64,000 bases of DNA, from the NCBI GenBank assembly GCA_030674185.1, contig CM060311.1, positions 97,599,513 to 97,663,512 on the forward strand, given 5' to 3'. The translations under genes were made by a program, and so were the position numbers. Positions within the stretch are counted from its first letter, which is position 1. The number at the start of each line of letters is the position of its first letter. The DNA is from Monoplex corrugatus. Its lineage: Eukaryota > Mollusca > Gastropoda > Littorinimorpha > Ranellidae. Positions 11,321 to 62,871 of this stretch are shown in pieces. The notes under the pieces are model-generated. The model saw nothing but the letters and a program-made list of their open reading frames with translations, was not told the origin of the DNA and ran no database searches.

Positions 11321-11345
11321 CTGGAAAAAATCTGAACTTTTGTTA

Positions 11346-11640
11346 TTTACACTATGTACATGTTTGCCTTGTAGTCAAGTGCCAGAAGAACCGGCTCTAG
11401 GGGTGGCCTCAGCGCCCTCGACAGCGAGTGATTGGGTTTTTGAGCCTGGTTTAAGTGTTACTATTTTACATGCTTACGCAATCAAAACATGCAGAAAGCA
11501 CTCGCCCGTCACGCAACTGCACGCTCTCCTTTCAACCAATGGCACTACACAGATCACAATGTTATTTTTACATTTATTACTATTAACTTTCATACATCAC
11601 ACATACAACATTCATATCCACGCACCTGTCATTAACTTCT
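11346..11640. other. No gene seen
   Basis: Short spacer between the LINE 5' truncation point and the pyrimidine tract. No recognised feature. Confidence 0.5.
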
Positions 11641-12405
11641 TTTTTCTCCTCCTCCTTTGTTTCCTCCTCTTTCTTTTTCTCCTGCTCCTCTTTCTTCTCC
11701 TTCTCCTTTTTCTCCTGTTTTTATTTCTTCTTCTCCTTCTCCTCCTCTTTTTTCCTCCTCCTCCTTCTTTTCTTTCTTCTTCTCCTTCTCTTTTTTTTTC
11801 TCTTTCTCCTTTTTTCTTTTCCTTCTTCTTCTCTTTCCTCTCCTTCTCCTTCTCCTCCTTCTCCTTTTTCTACTTCTTTTCCTTCTTTTTCGCCTTCTTT
11901 TTTTTCTACTTCTCCTTCTCTTTTTTCTCCTTCTTCTTCTCTTTCTTCCCCTTCTTCTTCTTCTTCTTCTTCTCGTTTTTCTACTTCTTTTCCTTCTTTT
12001 TCGCCTTCTTCTTTTTCTACTTCTTTTTCCTTCTTCTTCTCCTCCTCTTTTTTTCTCCTTCTCCTCTTTCTTATCCTTCCTCTTCTTCTTCTTCTTTTTC
12101 GCTTTCGTCTTCTTCTCCTTCTCTTTCTTCTCCTTCTCTTTCTTCTCCTTCTCTTTCTTATCCTTCCTGTTCTTCTTCTTCTCCTTTTTCGTTTTCTTCT
12201 TCTTCTCCTTCTTTTTCGCCTTCTTTTTCTCTTCTTTCTTTTTGCTTTCTTCTTCTTCATCCTCCTTTTTTTTGTTCTTCTTTTCGCCTTGTTTTTCTAC
12301 TCCTTTTTCGCTTTCTTCTTCTTCTTCTCCTTCTCCTTTTTCGCTTTCTTCTTCTACTTCTTTTTCTTTCTTCTCGTTCTTTTCCCTCTTCTTCTTCTTC
12401 TCTTT
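11641..12405. repeat. Polypyrimidine (CTT/CTC/TTT)n tract, about 770 bp
   Basis: Almost uninterrupted C+T on the plus strand in irregular CTT, CTC and TTTCT units, with rare G in TTCGC and TCGTT. Long apparent ORFs on both strands (Phe/Leu/Ser-rich on plus, Lys/Glu/Arg-rich on minus) follow from composition and are not genes. Homopurine-homopyrimidine tracts with mirror symmetry can form triplex DNA. Confidence 0.95.
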
Positions 12406-12575
12406 AATTATACAATACATAGAGCTCCAATGATTGAAGAAAGAGAAATTCTCAAGGCCGCTTTAGGCGAAGTGTACAGCAAACCCATTCTACCCAAGTC
12501 ACCAACTTGGGTGAGCTGTTTTCAAAGCTTCACATCATACCACACATGCGCACACAAAATTTCCTTTCTCACACG

Positions 12576-12576
<1 letters not shown>

Positions 12577-12633
<57 letters not shown>

Positions 12634-12672
12634 CACACACACACACAAAAACAACAACAACAACAAAAACGT
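12577..12672. repeat. (AC)n microsatellite with (AAC)n end
   Basis: About 60 nt of (AC)n followed by AACAACAAC. Confidence 0.95.
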
Positions 12673-12821
12673 GCACACATCATCCCGTGCACACGACACA
12701 AAAAACATGTGCACACATCATCCCGTGCACATGACAGTGAAGACAGTATTTTCTTAATCATTGACCCACCAGTCTGTCGTTCACTTCCGAGGAAAGAAAA
12801 GAGGAAATAGAAATGTACATG

Positions 12822-12900
12822 TTTGTAAGTAAGTGAGTGATGAGTGAGTGAGTGAGTGAGTAAGTAAGTAAGTAAGTAAGTAGGTAAGTAAGTAATCAGT
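12822..12900. repeat. (GTGA)n/(GTAA)n tetranucleotide run
   Basis: About 20 units of GTGA, then GTAA/GTAG. The plus strand accidentally reads as overlapping GTAAGT donor motifs outside any gene. Confidence 0.9.
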
Positions 12901-12951
12901 AAGTATATACGTAAATAGGTGAATAAATAAACACAAAATATCGACAAAGTT

Positions 12952-14162
12952 ATGTCAAAATCAATATTCATCGAGTTTCCAAAGAAAACAGGGGCTATAG
13001 AATACGAACTCCATTGTACAATCAGCTTGATGAATCATGTAACAAAGATCCTATTAAGAATAATCATTATGAGGACAAGGAACAGAATCAAAAGAGAAAT
13101 AGCAGAAGAACAGTGTGGATTTGTGGAAGGGAAAGGAACTATTAATGCCATATACATCCTAAGAACTATCATAGAGAGGTCAGTAGAGTTGAATAAGGTT
13201 TTTATATTTATGCTTTGTTGATTATACCAAGGCTTTCGATCGGGTAAGAAATGAAGAATTCGATCAACCAAATAGAAAGACTCAATGTTGATTGAAAAGA
13301 TCTACGAATAATCAGAAATATGTATTGGGAACAACCAGCAGCAATGAGAACAGAAAACCATATAAGCTCTTTCCAAAATATCAAAAGAGGGGCCAAGTAG
13401 GATTGTGTTCTGTCACAAGATTTGTTTTCACTTTACAGCGAAACCATCATGAAAAACCTAGAAGAATGCCCCAGGACAAAGATTGGAGGAAAAATAATAA
13501 ACAACATTCATTACGCAGATGACACCGTGCTAATTGCAGAAAATGAAAGGGACCTACAAAACCTTGTAAATATAATAGAAATATAAAGCAAAAAAAAAAT
13601 AAAAAAACCAGTAAGAAGATGGAAGTCATGGTAATCAGTAAAAAACAAAAAACAAAAAAAAACAACATGAAATCCCTTCATGCAAAGTAACAGCAAATGG
13701 CACAACTTTGAGACAGGTGGATAAGTTTAAATATCTGGGAACGGTCATCTCACCAGACGGCAGATGCACGTCAGAAATAGCCAGCAAAATCGGCCAAACC
13801 AAAACAGCATTCAAGAAGATGAAAAACATTCTTACCAACAAATGCCTATCAATTAACATCAAGAAGAGAGTTCTTGAAAGTTGTATAGAACCGATAATAT
13901 TATACGGTTGTGTGGCGTGTACAGTCAACAAGCAAAGCCAGAACAAGATTGAGGCAGCTGAGATGTGGTTTCTAAGAAGAATGTTGAGAGTTCCATGGAC
14001 AGCAAAGAAAACAAACAAGGCAGTCTTGATGGAGGCAGACACAAGCAGATCATTCATAAGGAAGATTAAGAAAAGACAGGCAACATTTATAGGCCATTTT
14101 ATGAGGAAGGGGAATTAGAGCACTTGGTCACAACAGGAAAGCTGGAGGGAAAGAGAGCAGCA
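12952..14162 (+). pseudogene. RTE-like LINE, reverse transcriptase to C-terminus (copy B), degraded
   Basis: Fragments in several frames: IKREIAEEQCGFVEGKGTINA (about 13085), a remnant of the FVDYTKAFD palm motif (about 13215), the intact YADD box HYADDTVLIAEN (13509-13545), then FKYLGTVISPDGRCTSEIA and AKTAFKKM/LTNKCLSIN, MWFLRRMLRVPWTAKKTN and RQATFIGHFMRKGN. It is the same family as copy A but carries more of the polymerase. Multiple frameshifts and stops make it a pseudogene. It ends abruptly at about 14162 against an inverted relative. Confidence 0.85.
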
Positions 14163-14442
14163 GGTTGGCGATCATGGCCCTCCATATGTATCTATCCCTT
14201 ATTGCCGCAAGCACATCTTCCACCCTCTCTGTCTTCAGCCACTCTGTAAGTCCGTCCAGTAATTTTTCCTTGGGTCTGCCTGCAGCTGTCTTTCCTCCAG
14301 CTTTCCTGTTGTGACCAGGTGTTTTTCTAATCTTCCTTATGAATGATCTTCTTGTGTCTGCCTCCATCAGCCTTCGCAAAATCACATGCACTGGCAAGGT
14401 CTTGAAGCTGTTACTTCTGGGTTGAACACCCGTTTCATCCAT
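14163..14442 (-). pseudogene. RTE-like LINE C-terminal fragment, inverted (copy B')
   Basis: The minus strand gives LMEADTRRSFIRKIRK, KLLDGLTEWLKTERVEDVLA and YIWRAMIANL, the same C-terminal region as copies A-C but from a diverged relative. It meets copy B tail to tail at about 14162. The segment around HFMRKG is deleted. Confidence 0.8.
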
Positions 14443-14511
14443 ACCAAAATCTGATCCCAGCTATTTCATCTCTACTAAACTCAACATCCTGTAAAGATAA
14501 TCCATTTATAT

Positions 14512-14600
14512 AACAAGTGGCAGAATGGTTCAGACGTTCGCCTGCCAATAACTGAACTCGAGGTTCCAGGGTTCGCTCCCCGTAGAGGCCCCTCCCAACA
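14512..14600 (+). repeat. tRNA-derived SINE head
   Basis: The A-box-like TGGCAGAATGG (14518-14528) fits TRGYNNARNNG. The B-box-like GTTCGCTCC (14571-14579) has one mismatch to GWTCRANNC. The 52-nt spacing is tRNA-like. It lacks clear cloverleaf arms, so a SINE head rather than a tRNA gene is the better reading. Confidence 0.55.
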
Positions 14601-15100
14601 ATTTTTTAACGCAAAGTGCAGCTAGCATTCTCTTACATGTATATTATATTATTATAGTTGTTTGCTGCGTTATACAAACGGAATCAATATTTTTTTATGT
14701 GCTATATGTGCCTTGTTCAGTGCTCCCTACTCTCCCTCTCCTCTCCTACCATGTCATTTTCCACGTTCTTTCTTCTGTTTTCAGAGTTAAGTATGTAATG
14801 TTGCTGCACGTTTGGTTTGACGTTTTGTGATTTAGTATTTCTGTCATGTTTGGTCATTATTTGTTTTATGTAATGACGTGTGCGCAAACAATAGCCTAGG
14901 TTTAAAATATTTGTTTGTATGTAATGTCGTGTGCACAAGTAGTAGATTGAAATATTTATAATTTAGATTAGACATTTCAGTTTCCTATGGAGTAAAGGTT
15001 GGATGAAAATTGGACTGGGAGGAATTATGTTTGGCAATGTGCGTAGCTTATCTAGCGTGCTGTTTTTAGAAGTTATCTTATCTTATCCCCTTCCCACTTT
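14601..15100. other. No gene seen
   Basis: AT-rich sequence without supported ORFs. Confidence 0.5.
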
Positions 15101-15290
15101 CAAGACCTTCCTACAGATATGGTTTTGTGAAGACTCAAGCAGACCTTCCTACAGATATGGTTTTGTGAAGACTCAGCAGACTCTACAGATTGTTTTGTAG
15201 ACTCATGCACCTTACAGATATGGTTTTGTGAAGACTCAAGCAGATCTTCCTACAGATATGGTTTTGTGAAGACTCAAGCAGCCTCCACAT
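15101..15290. repeat. 38-42-bp minisatellite upstream of SRRM1
   Basis: Four good copies and one shortened copy of a unit containing CTACAGATATGGTTTTGTG followed by AAGACTCAAGCA, ending about 440 bp before the SRRM1 start codon. Confidence 0.85.
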
Positions 15291-15639
15291 TAGTGCTGGC
15301 AGATTTTGATGGAAGGCATGAGGAGTTGCCCGGATGCGGTGAACCCCTCTTGAACTGGTCTTCCCACCGCTTAATCCACAGACATGTGCCTTACACACGT
15401 ACACAAGCAGTGACTTCTTCTTCCCTTCTTCAGTGTTGAGGGCCCACAATCAAACTTGATTATTCTGGCGCCTATGACACATACCCACACTCTCTTTCTC
15501 CCAGTGCCAGCCTCTATAGGCGACGACTGAATGAAAAAAAAAGTTCTGTTTATGTATCGACCATTGTAAATAAGAATTTATCCTTGTATTGTTGTAGATC
15601 TCTTTCGCTACTCCTCACTTGCAAATAAACTGAAAATGA

Positions 15640-15728
15640 AACTATCGCGAAGGCATTGTGGGATAGGCCGCCGTTTGGGACCTTGACGGGGAACAACGTG
15701 TTCGTTCGAGACTTGAAATTATCCTAAA
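15640..15728 (+). promoter_or_regulatory. SRRM1: Putative SRRM1 promoter / 5' UTR
   Basis: The 90 bp before the start codon are richer in CpG than the AT-rich surroundings (CTATCGCGAAGG, GCCGCC, GTTCGTTCGAG) and include GGCATTGTGGGA, similar to elements in housekeeping promoters. No TATA box is seen. The transcription start is not determined; this is inference from position and composition. Confidence 0.4.
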
Positions 15729-56275
<40,547 letters not shown>

Positions 56276-56995
56276 CCACGCCATCATCACCATCTTTTGC
56301 ATATATACAACTTTTCATCAGAGCTGCCTGAGGAAAAGATTGTGAGACACAGATTGAGGACTGTTGGGGACTATCAAACGAATCAGTTGTATTTTAACCC
56401 TTTTACTTCCTTATCCTGTCCACCAGTTCTCTTTAGAAAGCTGGTGAACAGGATCAAAGGTTAATGCAAGGGTTACCAGTTTGTATAGTTTGAAGTGATA
56501 CATTGTACTTCTGATAAATGAGTGTACTACTGATAAGTGAGCAGCAGAGCATTACTCGTGTGTTTGTTGTTCAAACTCAGTGCATGAATGATGTGGGTTG
56601 TGTTTTAGGGAACCCCTTCCTCTCCTTTCCACAGTGAATTTCACACTGAGCGTTTTTCATGAAAGCAACAAGAGAAACGAAAACTGATCAAACTGTCCAT
56701 CTCTGACAAGCAGGGAAACTAACCATAATTATATGACACGTAGTTTGTGTATGTAACATTTTATTACAAATATGAAAACAAAGGTTTGGAATATTCTTGA
56801 CTGGAATAGGGGGATTCTTGTTTATAAAATGTATACTTTATACAGCCATTTTGTTTTCCTTGTTAATATTTCGTCTGGTATTTGGTTTTACCTTGTAGTT
56901 TGTGAAGTCTAAATTGCAACAGTGTGTCTTTTTTTCCAAAATAAGATTTTTCTATATATGCCGGAATATATAATAAAAAAAATAAAAAAATGTGT
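56276..56995 (+). terminator. SRRM1: SRRM1 3' UTR with polyadenylation signal
   Basis: AATAAA at 56972-56977 is followed by an A-rich stretch and then (GT)n, a typical cleavage context (signal then GU-rich element). The UTR would be about 700 nt and contains a 71-bp TTAA palindrome at 56394. Confidence 0.6.
56394..56464. mobile_element. Solitary inner-type TTAA foldback element in the 3' UTR
   Basis: TTAA at both ends; arms TTAACCCTTTTACTTCCTTA and the imperfect inverse around CAGGATCAAAGGTTAA. It corresponds to the inner hairpin of the 193-bp composites, without the outer part. It would fold in the SRRM1 mRNA. Confidence 0.7.
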
Positions 56996-57078
56996 GTGTG
57001 CACATGCATGCGTGTGTGTGTGTGTGTGAGAGAGAGAGGGAGAGAGACCTACTTTCACAAAAGAGGACAAGTGTGACT

Positions 57079-57440
57079 ACATGTTGAGGGTCAGTGTGGG
57101 TGATTGTGAGATTTAGTTTCTGTATTTATCATATAGTGAGAGTTCAAAGTAAAATTTTACCAGGAAATACGTGTACAAAAACTGCGTCTGTAAGTTCTAA
57201 AAGTTTGAGAAAGTGTTAACAGTGATCAATTGGAAAACTTTGTGCCTATGTTTAGGAGCAATTTTCTCACTTGTCAACCCTCTCCATTTAAATAGTCATA
57301 ACTCAGGCATTATTAATGTTAGAGATTTGATATGAAACACATGAAAAAGATCGTTTCTTTTACTTTTTGGTGATATGAATTCACATCTTAACCCCATCTC
57401 CAAAAAAATTTGGCCCCATTTTGTGAGAATAGGTCACAGT
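57079..57440 (+). repeat. Dispersed repeat R3, copy 2
   Basis: See the copy at 52800; same motif order. This copy lacks the T/G-rich insertion. Confidence 0.65.
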
Positions 57441-57655
57441 TGTGTGTGTTCTAAAAGTCCCTGGTTTTGTAGAATTGTCTGTCAACATCTTTTGACTGAC
57501 TGAGACAGTCCTCCCATGTCCATGTCGGGTTTATTTGGCCCCCTTTTGTGAGAATGGGTCGTGTGTGTTCAAAGAGTCCCTGGTTTTGTAGAATTATCTT
57601 TTGACTGACTAAGACAGTCCTGTCATGTCCATTTCAGGTTTACAGTTGAGCAAGT
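57437..57655. repeat. Local duplication of about 110 bp
   Basis: AGTCCCTGGTTTTGTAGAAT, CTTTTGACTGACT.AGACAG and CATGTCCAT occur twice in order (57451-57528 and 57567-57640). Confidence 0.8.
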
Positions 57656-57689
57656 TAATTTTGCTGTGGCTGGTTTTTTTTTCTTCTGG

Positions 57690-57915
57690 AAATCTGTTGA
57701 GGCACAGGACCAGGGTACTCTTCCACCTGAAGGGATCTTAGTGGGTCAGCACCATTTTTGTGTAATGTGGATGACCATGTAGACATTTGTAATGTATGGT
57801 ACCATGTTTTGTAAAAAGGATCCCACAGACCTGGTACCTCTGACTTCAGCCCTCTAGGTTTTCTGTTGGGGTTATCCTATCTTTAGCTCCTGGCCAAAAG
57901 AGTGCAGGGGACTTG
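57690..57915 (+). repeat. Dispersed repeat R2, copy 2
   Basis: Matches 43826-44120 (see there). It ends just before a TTAA composite. Confidence 0.6.
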
Positions 57916-57930
57916 GGCTATAAGTGGCCC

Positions 57931-58123
57931 TTAACCCTTTGCCACCTGCACCCTATCTACCAACTGCAAAAACTTAACCCTTTGACTCCCTCACCCTATC
58001 CACCAGCTTCCTGCAGGAAGCTGGTGGATAGGGTGAGGGAGTCAAAGGGTTAAGTTTTTGCTCTTCCAGCATGGTTGACAAAGAAGGATGCTGTTGGGCA
58101 GGCTGCAGGAGTCAAAGGGTTAA
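57931..58123. mobile_element. TTAA foldback element, composite form (copy 2)
   Basis: 193 bp between outer TTAA sites; right terminus GGAGTCAAAGGGTTAA, left TTAACCCTTTGCCACC. The inner TTAA-bounded segment 57974-58053 is an 80-nt perfect palindrome, extended to 96 nt (57966-58061) by GCAAAAAC/GTTTTTGC. Confidence 0.85.
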
Positions 58124-58722
58124 TGTCTGATGGCTTCATGTGACAGCCTTTCTGCCAAATGACCAATTCTCATCTGTTCTGAATGTGTGAAATTATGTGT
58201 GTTACTAGGCAGCCATAGTTGATATGTTGTACCAGCTTGGCTACCTCCACTACCAAGCCATCGTAGTCATAGAAACACACACCATGGAGAGGTAAACTTT
58301 GAGGATAAATCAAAATTTTGGAAATCGTTTCTGGAGAAGAGGCAGGGTGTGGCAGATTGTGAATTGATATGACATCGTAAGTGACGTTACCCTCTAATGC
58401 TCTTTAGCAATATGCATTGTCATGTAAAATCAATAGTGAATCAGTTATAAGTGTTTTATGTTTCTCTCGGATTGCAGGTCGTAATATCTCCATTAAACAT
58501 CCTGTAGTTTGTCCCATTGGAATATTCTGTGCTGACAGTACAGCCTCCTTGCTTTCTTTTTGAATTTGATAGGTCTTGGACTGGCGGGAGTGTGCCACTG
58601 TGATGATTGTCTCTAGTTATGGCTCATTGCTTTTAACCCAGATCCCTTTGAAGGCAACTCTGATTTATAAAGCTGTCATTATTGTACTGTTTAACAGTCT
58701 CTGGGATTGTGATGTGCTTCTT
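58124..58722. other. No gene seen
   Basis: No supported feature. Confidence 0.45.
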
Positions 58723-59031
58723 TTAACCCTTTCCCATTTGCAGATTCTACTCAGAAACTCTTCCTAGTATTCAGAGATTTCCCAAAGCGTGTGAATGAAA
58801 AGGTCAGACGCTGACCGATATCTTGTAAATGAGGCGATGTGTGGTATCAAACTGAGCATCATTCTTTCATTGGTTTATCCTGACTTTCGCGGGAAACTTC
58901 ATTCATGAGGTGTGTGTAACCCTTAGTGCTTAGAGCGTGATGGAAATTCCCCACCAGGCCTAAGTGACAGGCGGTGAGCGTAAATACAAATGGGGTTTCC
59001 TGGTGGGCGGGATAAAATGGGAAAGGGTTAA
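58723..59031. mobile_element. TTAA MITE, second family
   Basis: 309 bp with 17-bp identical inverted termini (TTAACCCTTTCCCATTT), TTAA at both edges, no coding sequence. Confidence 0.8.
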
Positions 59032-59853
59032 AGTAAGACAGTGTGGTACCCGCTTTGCTGGAACCTTCTTATTCCAAATTAACTTTTCAAAATCATATGA
59101 ACTCATCCATGATTAATACCAGTGTCATGAGCAGTCTTCTTACATGTTATTCACCTGTCTTCATTCGAAAACTTATTTTTTTTAAAATTAATAAACACCT
59201 TGTCATCAGTAGCTTCAGCTGGCCATCCCGATCATTTTTTTCATCTCTAAAGAATGACACTCACTTACAAACTGTAGCCTGTAAAAGATCTGTATCTGTG
59301 CCAGAACATCCGTTGTAAAATTCAGTTCTAACGTAAGTATGCTGTTCTCCAACTTCAGCACTAAATGTGGCCATGATGCTGAAATGACTGTGCCCAACAT
59401 GACAAATGATGTCACATTTGCATGTAATTTTATAATCAGATCACAGAATGATTTGGCCAGGTGTGTGTAAAGTTTCGAAAAACATGGGACAGTTACTTTT
59501 TAAGTTATGACATTTTTTTTTCTGTTTAGTGGATGACCACCGTGCATAATACAGGCAGATGGGAGTTTGCACATTTGAAAAGGTGCAAGGTCAAACACTT
59601 TTTTTGTTTGTGTTTTTCTCTACCCAGTTGGGCGTTTGATGTCCAGTTCAGAACCTTTGACATTGCCACGGAACTGTCCACTTTTATTTTGAGAGATGAG
59701 GGGAGTAAAGGGAGGGATGATATGAGAAACCTGATTTTACAGATTTAGACGGTGTGATGGCGAGTTAAAACACACTGCTAAGTCTTGTGTAATCTGATTA
59801 AATACAGATTGAAATTCCTTAGTGTGGTGCAGAGGTTTTTGTCACCTGTGTCC
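59032..59853. other. No gene seen
   Basis: No supported feature. Confidence 0.45.
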
Positions 59854-60046
59854 TTAACCCTTTCACTCCCGCACCCTACCCACCAACTGCAAAAAGTTAA
59901 CCCTTTGATTCCCTCACCCTATCCACCAGCTTCCTGCAGGAAGCTGGTGGATAGGGTGAGGGAATCAAAGGGTTAACTTTTTGCTTTGACAGCATGGTTG
60001 ACAATACAGGAAGCTGGTGGACAGGGTGCGGGAGTCAAAGGGTTAA
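59854..60046. mobile_element. TTAA foldback element, composite form (copy 3)
   Basis: 193 bp, same plan as copy 2. The inner segment 59897-59976 is an 80-nt perfect palindrome (96 nt with GCAAAAAG/CTTTTTGC, 59889-59984). Compared with copy 2 it has GATTCCC/GGGAATC in place of GACTCCC/GGGAGTC, a matched change in both arms. Confidence 0.85.
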
Positions 60047-60300
60047 GAAATGACATGGGAGGCGATTGGATGTCATATTCATGGGTTGCAATTCTTTGTA
60101 ACATGTGAAGTCTTGCATTTGCACATTTCTGTGTATGTTTTGACAAAGGGCTGTGTGTGTATGTGTATGTTTGATTCCCCCCTCCCCCCTTTATTGTTTT
60201 AAATTTTTGTGTGGTGTAACTTTTTTAGGCCTGTCATGAAAATGCATTTTAAATTTGACTGATTCAGTTCTTCTCTGATTGTCCTCTCATTTGTTCACAT

Positions 60301-61142
60301 TGTCACCAGTAGTGAATGATGCTGATGTCACTAGTAGTGAATGATGCTGATGTCACCAGTAATGAATGATGCTGATGCCACCAGTAGTAAATGATGCTGA
60401 TGTCACCAGTAGTAAATGATGCTGATGTCACCAGTAGTAAATGATGCTGATGTCACCAGTAGTAAATGATGCTGTCACCAGTAGTGAATGATGCTGATGT
60501 CACCAGTAGTAAATGATGCTGATGCCACCAGTAGTAAATGATGCTGATGTCACCAGTGATGAATGATGCTGATGTCACCAGTAGTAAATGATGCTGATGT
60601 CACCAGTAGTAAATGATGCTGATGTCACCAGTAGTAAATGATGCTGATGCCACCAGTAGTAAATGATGCTGATGTCACCAGTAGTAAATGATGCTGATGT
60701 CACCAGTAGTAAATGATGCTGATGTCACCAGTAGTAAATGATGCTGATGTCACCAGTAGTAAATGTGCTGATGTCACCAGTAGTAAATGATGCTGATGTT
60801 TACCAGTAGTGAATGATGCTGATGTCACCAGTAGTAAATGATGCTGATGTTTACCAGTGATGAATGATGCTGCTGATGTCACCAGTAGTAAATGATGCTG
60901 ATGTCACCAGCAGTGAATGATGCTGATGTCACCAGTAGTAAATATGCTGACTGATGTCACCAGTAGTAAATATGCTGACTGATGTCACCAGTAGTAAATG
61001 ATGCTGACTGATGTCACCAGTAGTAAATGATGCTGACTGATGTCACCAGTAGTAAATGATGCTGATGTCACCATAGTGATGATGATGATGTCACCAGTAG
61101 TGAATGATGCTGATGTCACCAGTAGTGAATGATGCTGATGTG
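60301..61142. repeat. 25-bp minisatellite, about 33 copies
   Basis: Unit GATGCTGATGTCACCAGTAG plus TAAAT. Copies with TGAAT, CCACCAG and a TGAC insertion are scattered. Apparent minus-strand ORFs (SASFTTGDI) are repeat artefacts. Confidence 0.96.
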
Positions 61143-61390
61143 TGAAAGAGTGGACTGTTGAGTATGTTAAAGATGTCACCAATCATTGTTAATCTTGTGC
61201 TGTCATGTGGAAGCCGCTTCGGCAGAACGGAGTGAAATAGAAAACTTGTCCTGGTTGCTGTGTATCTAGTTCTGTACTTATTTGTTTTATGCAATTACTT
61301 TTTTTTCTCTTTTCGTCTTTTTGCCTTTGAGGACATTGTTGTTGTCATTCTGATAATTGCACAAGTGTATCAGGAATAAACCAATAAAAC
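61143..61390. other. Unique spacer
   Basis: No gene seen. Confidence 0.4.
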
Positions 61391-61576
61391 TTAACCCTTT
61401 GACTCCCGCACACTGTCCACACAGCCTGTATTATCAGCCATGTTAACAAAAGAAAAACTTTTGACTCCCTCAACCCATCCTCCAGCTTCCTGCAGGAAAG
61501 CTGGTGGATAGGGTTAGGGAATCAAAGGGCTAAGTTTATGCAGGTGATGGGTAGGGTGAAGGAGTCAAAAAGTTAA
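61391..61576. mobile_element. TTAA foldback element, composite form (copy 4, degraded)
   Basis: 186 bp between TTAA sites; TTAACCCTTTGACTCCCGCA on the left, AGGAGTCAAAAAGTTAA on the right. The inner arms (around CAGCTTCCTGCAGGAAAGCTG) have several unmatched differences. Confidence 0.75.
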
Positions 61577-62682
61577 AGAAAATAACTCAGAACCAACATT
61601 TATTTCCAGCACGATATATATAATAGTGTAGGCTTCTTTTTTTTTTTCTTTTTTTTTTTTAATAATGTATGAACTTGTGTGATAAAATGGTAATACATGA
61701 TTTTTATGTGTGATGGTACATTATGATACTGTAGAAGACATGAATTAGGATAATGATTATTTGGTTCAACTTCAGATTTGGGGATGGAATGCATTAGGAC
61801 ACAGAGTAAAGCAGATAGCACAGAATAAAAGACACACACATCAATGATCATGTTTTGCAGTTCATTTGTTGTCAGTTTGAAGGTAGGGATACATGTTGAA
61901 GGCTGTGAGATGATGAATTGCCAGTTCTGTCATGTCCACATTGATGATTTGTCAAGTTCTGGTTAGACCTCAATCCACCTTCCTGATTGATTATCTTACA
62001 TTGGATTTTGCTTCAAATTTTCCATGGAAAATCATGTCAGTTTTCAGTACGGTCTTCTGAAGAAAGGTTGTGGACCAGACTGGTGACTAAAATTTTTTTA
62101 AGGCATATAGCCATTTTAAAATAATTGTTAAAAATAGAAAAAGTACAATCAATAGTTTAGCCAGAGTAAGCTGCATTTTAAGTAAGTCACTCTGTTTCTG
62201 TAACTGGTGTAAGGAAACATTTAAATTGCTTCCTTTATCCTTTGACACCAGTCCACATCTAAATGCTAGAAAAGGGAAGCCTTTCTTGTTCAACATAACT
62301 AATTTTCACTCCCAAGAGCAAAGGCTTGGTTATTATGCAATGTCACAGACAGGTGTGATTACAGTAGGTGTTGTTGACATTTGACCCTTTCACTCCTGTC
62401 ATCTCTACTCACAGGTTACTCTTGATCAGCTTTGGAGTCCATCATCCCCTGGGTACATGTGTTTCTCTTTTATTCAGTTGAGTGTTCTGTTGTGGTGGTT
62501 CTGATCATTTTTATTTGTACAGTTGTCACTGGAAGTTTTCAATCAAATGATTGTATTTTGTATTAGAATGGACAACACTGAATGATTAAAATTGTTCCAA
62601 AAATTGTATGTGTTCATGTCTTGCATTGTGGAAAGACAAATTCCATGTGTTGGTAGTTTAGTGTTGAAAGACAAGTTATATG
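61577..62682. other. No gene seen
   Basis: T-homopolymers at 61636-61661; otherwise no supported feature. Confidence 0.45.
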
Positions 62683-62871
62683 CAGGGCTTAAAACGTTCC
62701 GCGTCTGGGCAGAATTCCGCGATTTCAGTTCGTCCAAAAAACAAAAGGAGCAAGGCATCCATGATTGGCTTGCAAGCGTTCATAGCAACGGCGCGCAAGT
62801 TATGGCCCCTGGTTTGCCCCCGGACCCCCGTAGTTTCAGTGGGTTTTTTCCTCCTCCTGTTTTAAGCCCTG
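62683..62871. mobile_element. Short inverted-repeat MITE, hAT-like
   Basis: 189 bp with 13-bp identical termini (CAGGGCTTAAAAC). The interior carries GGGCAGAATTCCGCGATTTC and GGACCCCCGTAG, seen in related form at 51750-52170. The flanking duplication is not clear (TATATG and TATACG). Confidence 0.6.

Larger units (their letters stand above)
8377..11345 (-). mobile_element. CR1-like non-LTR retrotransposon, 5'-truncated, inactive
   Basis: The minus strand carries the endonuclease and reverse transcriptase ORF (11320-8509) and a short 3' UTR. The UTR ends near a (CTA)n run at about 8377-8390 on this strand, consistent with a simple-repeat 3' end. The element starts in the endonuclease N-terminus, so ORF1 and the 5' UTR are absent. 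It is inserted upstream of SRRM1 in opposite orientation. Confidence 0.85.

Noticed and set aside
11632..12420. Long Lys/Glu/Arg-rich and Phe/Ser/Leu-rich ORFs on both strands
   Set aside because: They result from the homopyrimidine tract and have no domain.
60700..61294. Minus-strand ORFs with repeated SASFTTGDI
   Set aside because: Translations of the 25-bp minisatellite.
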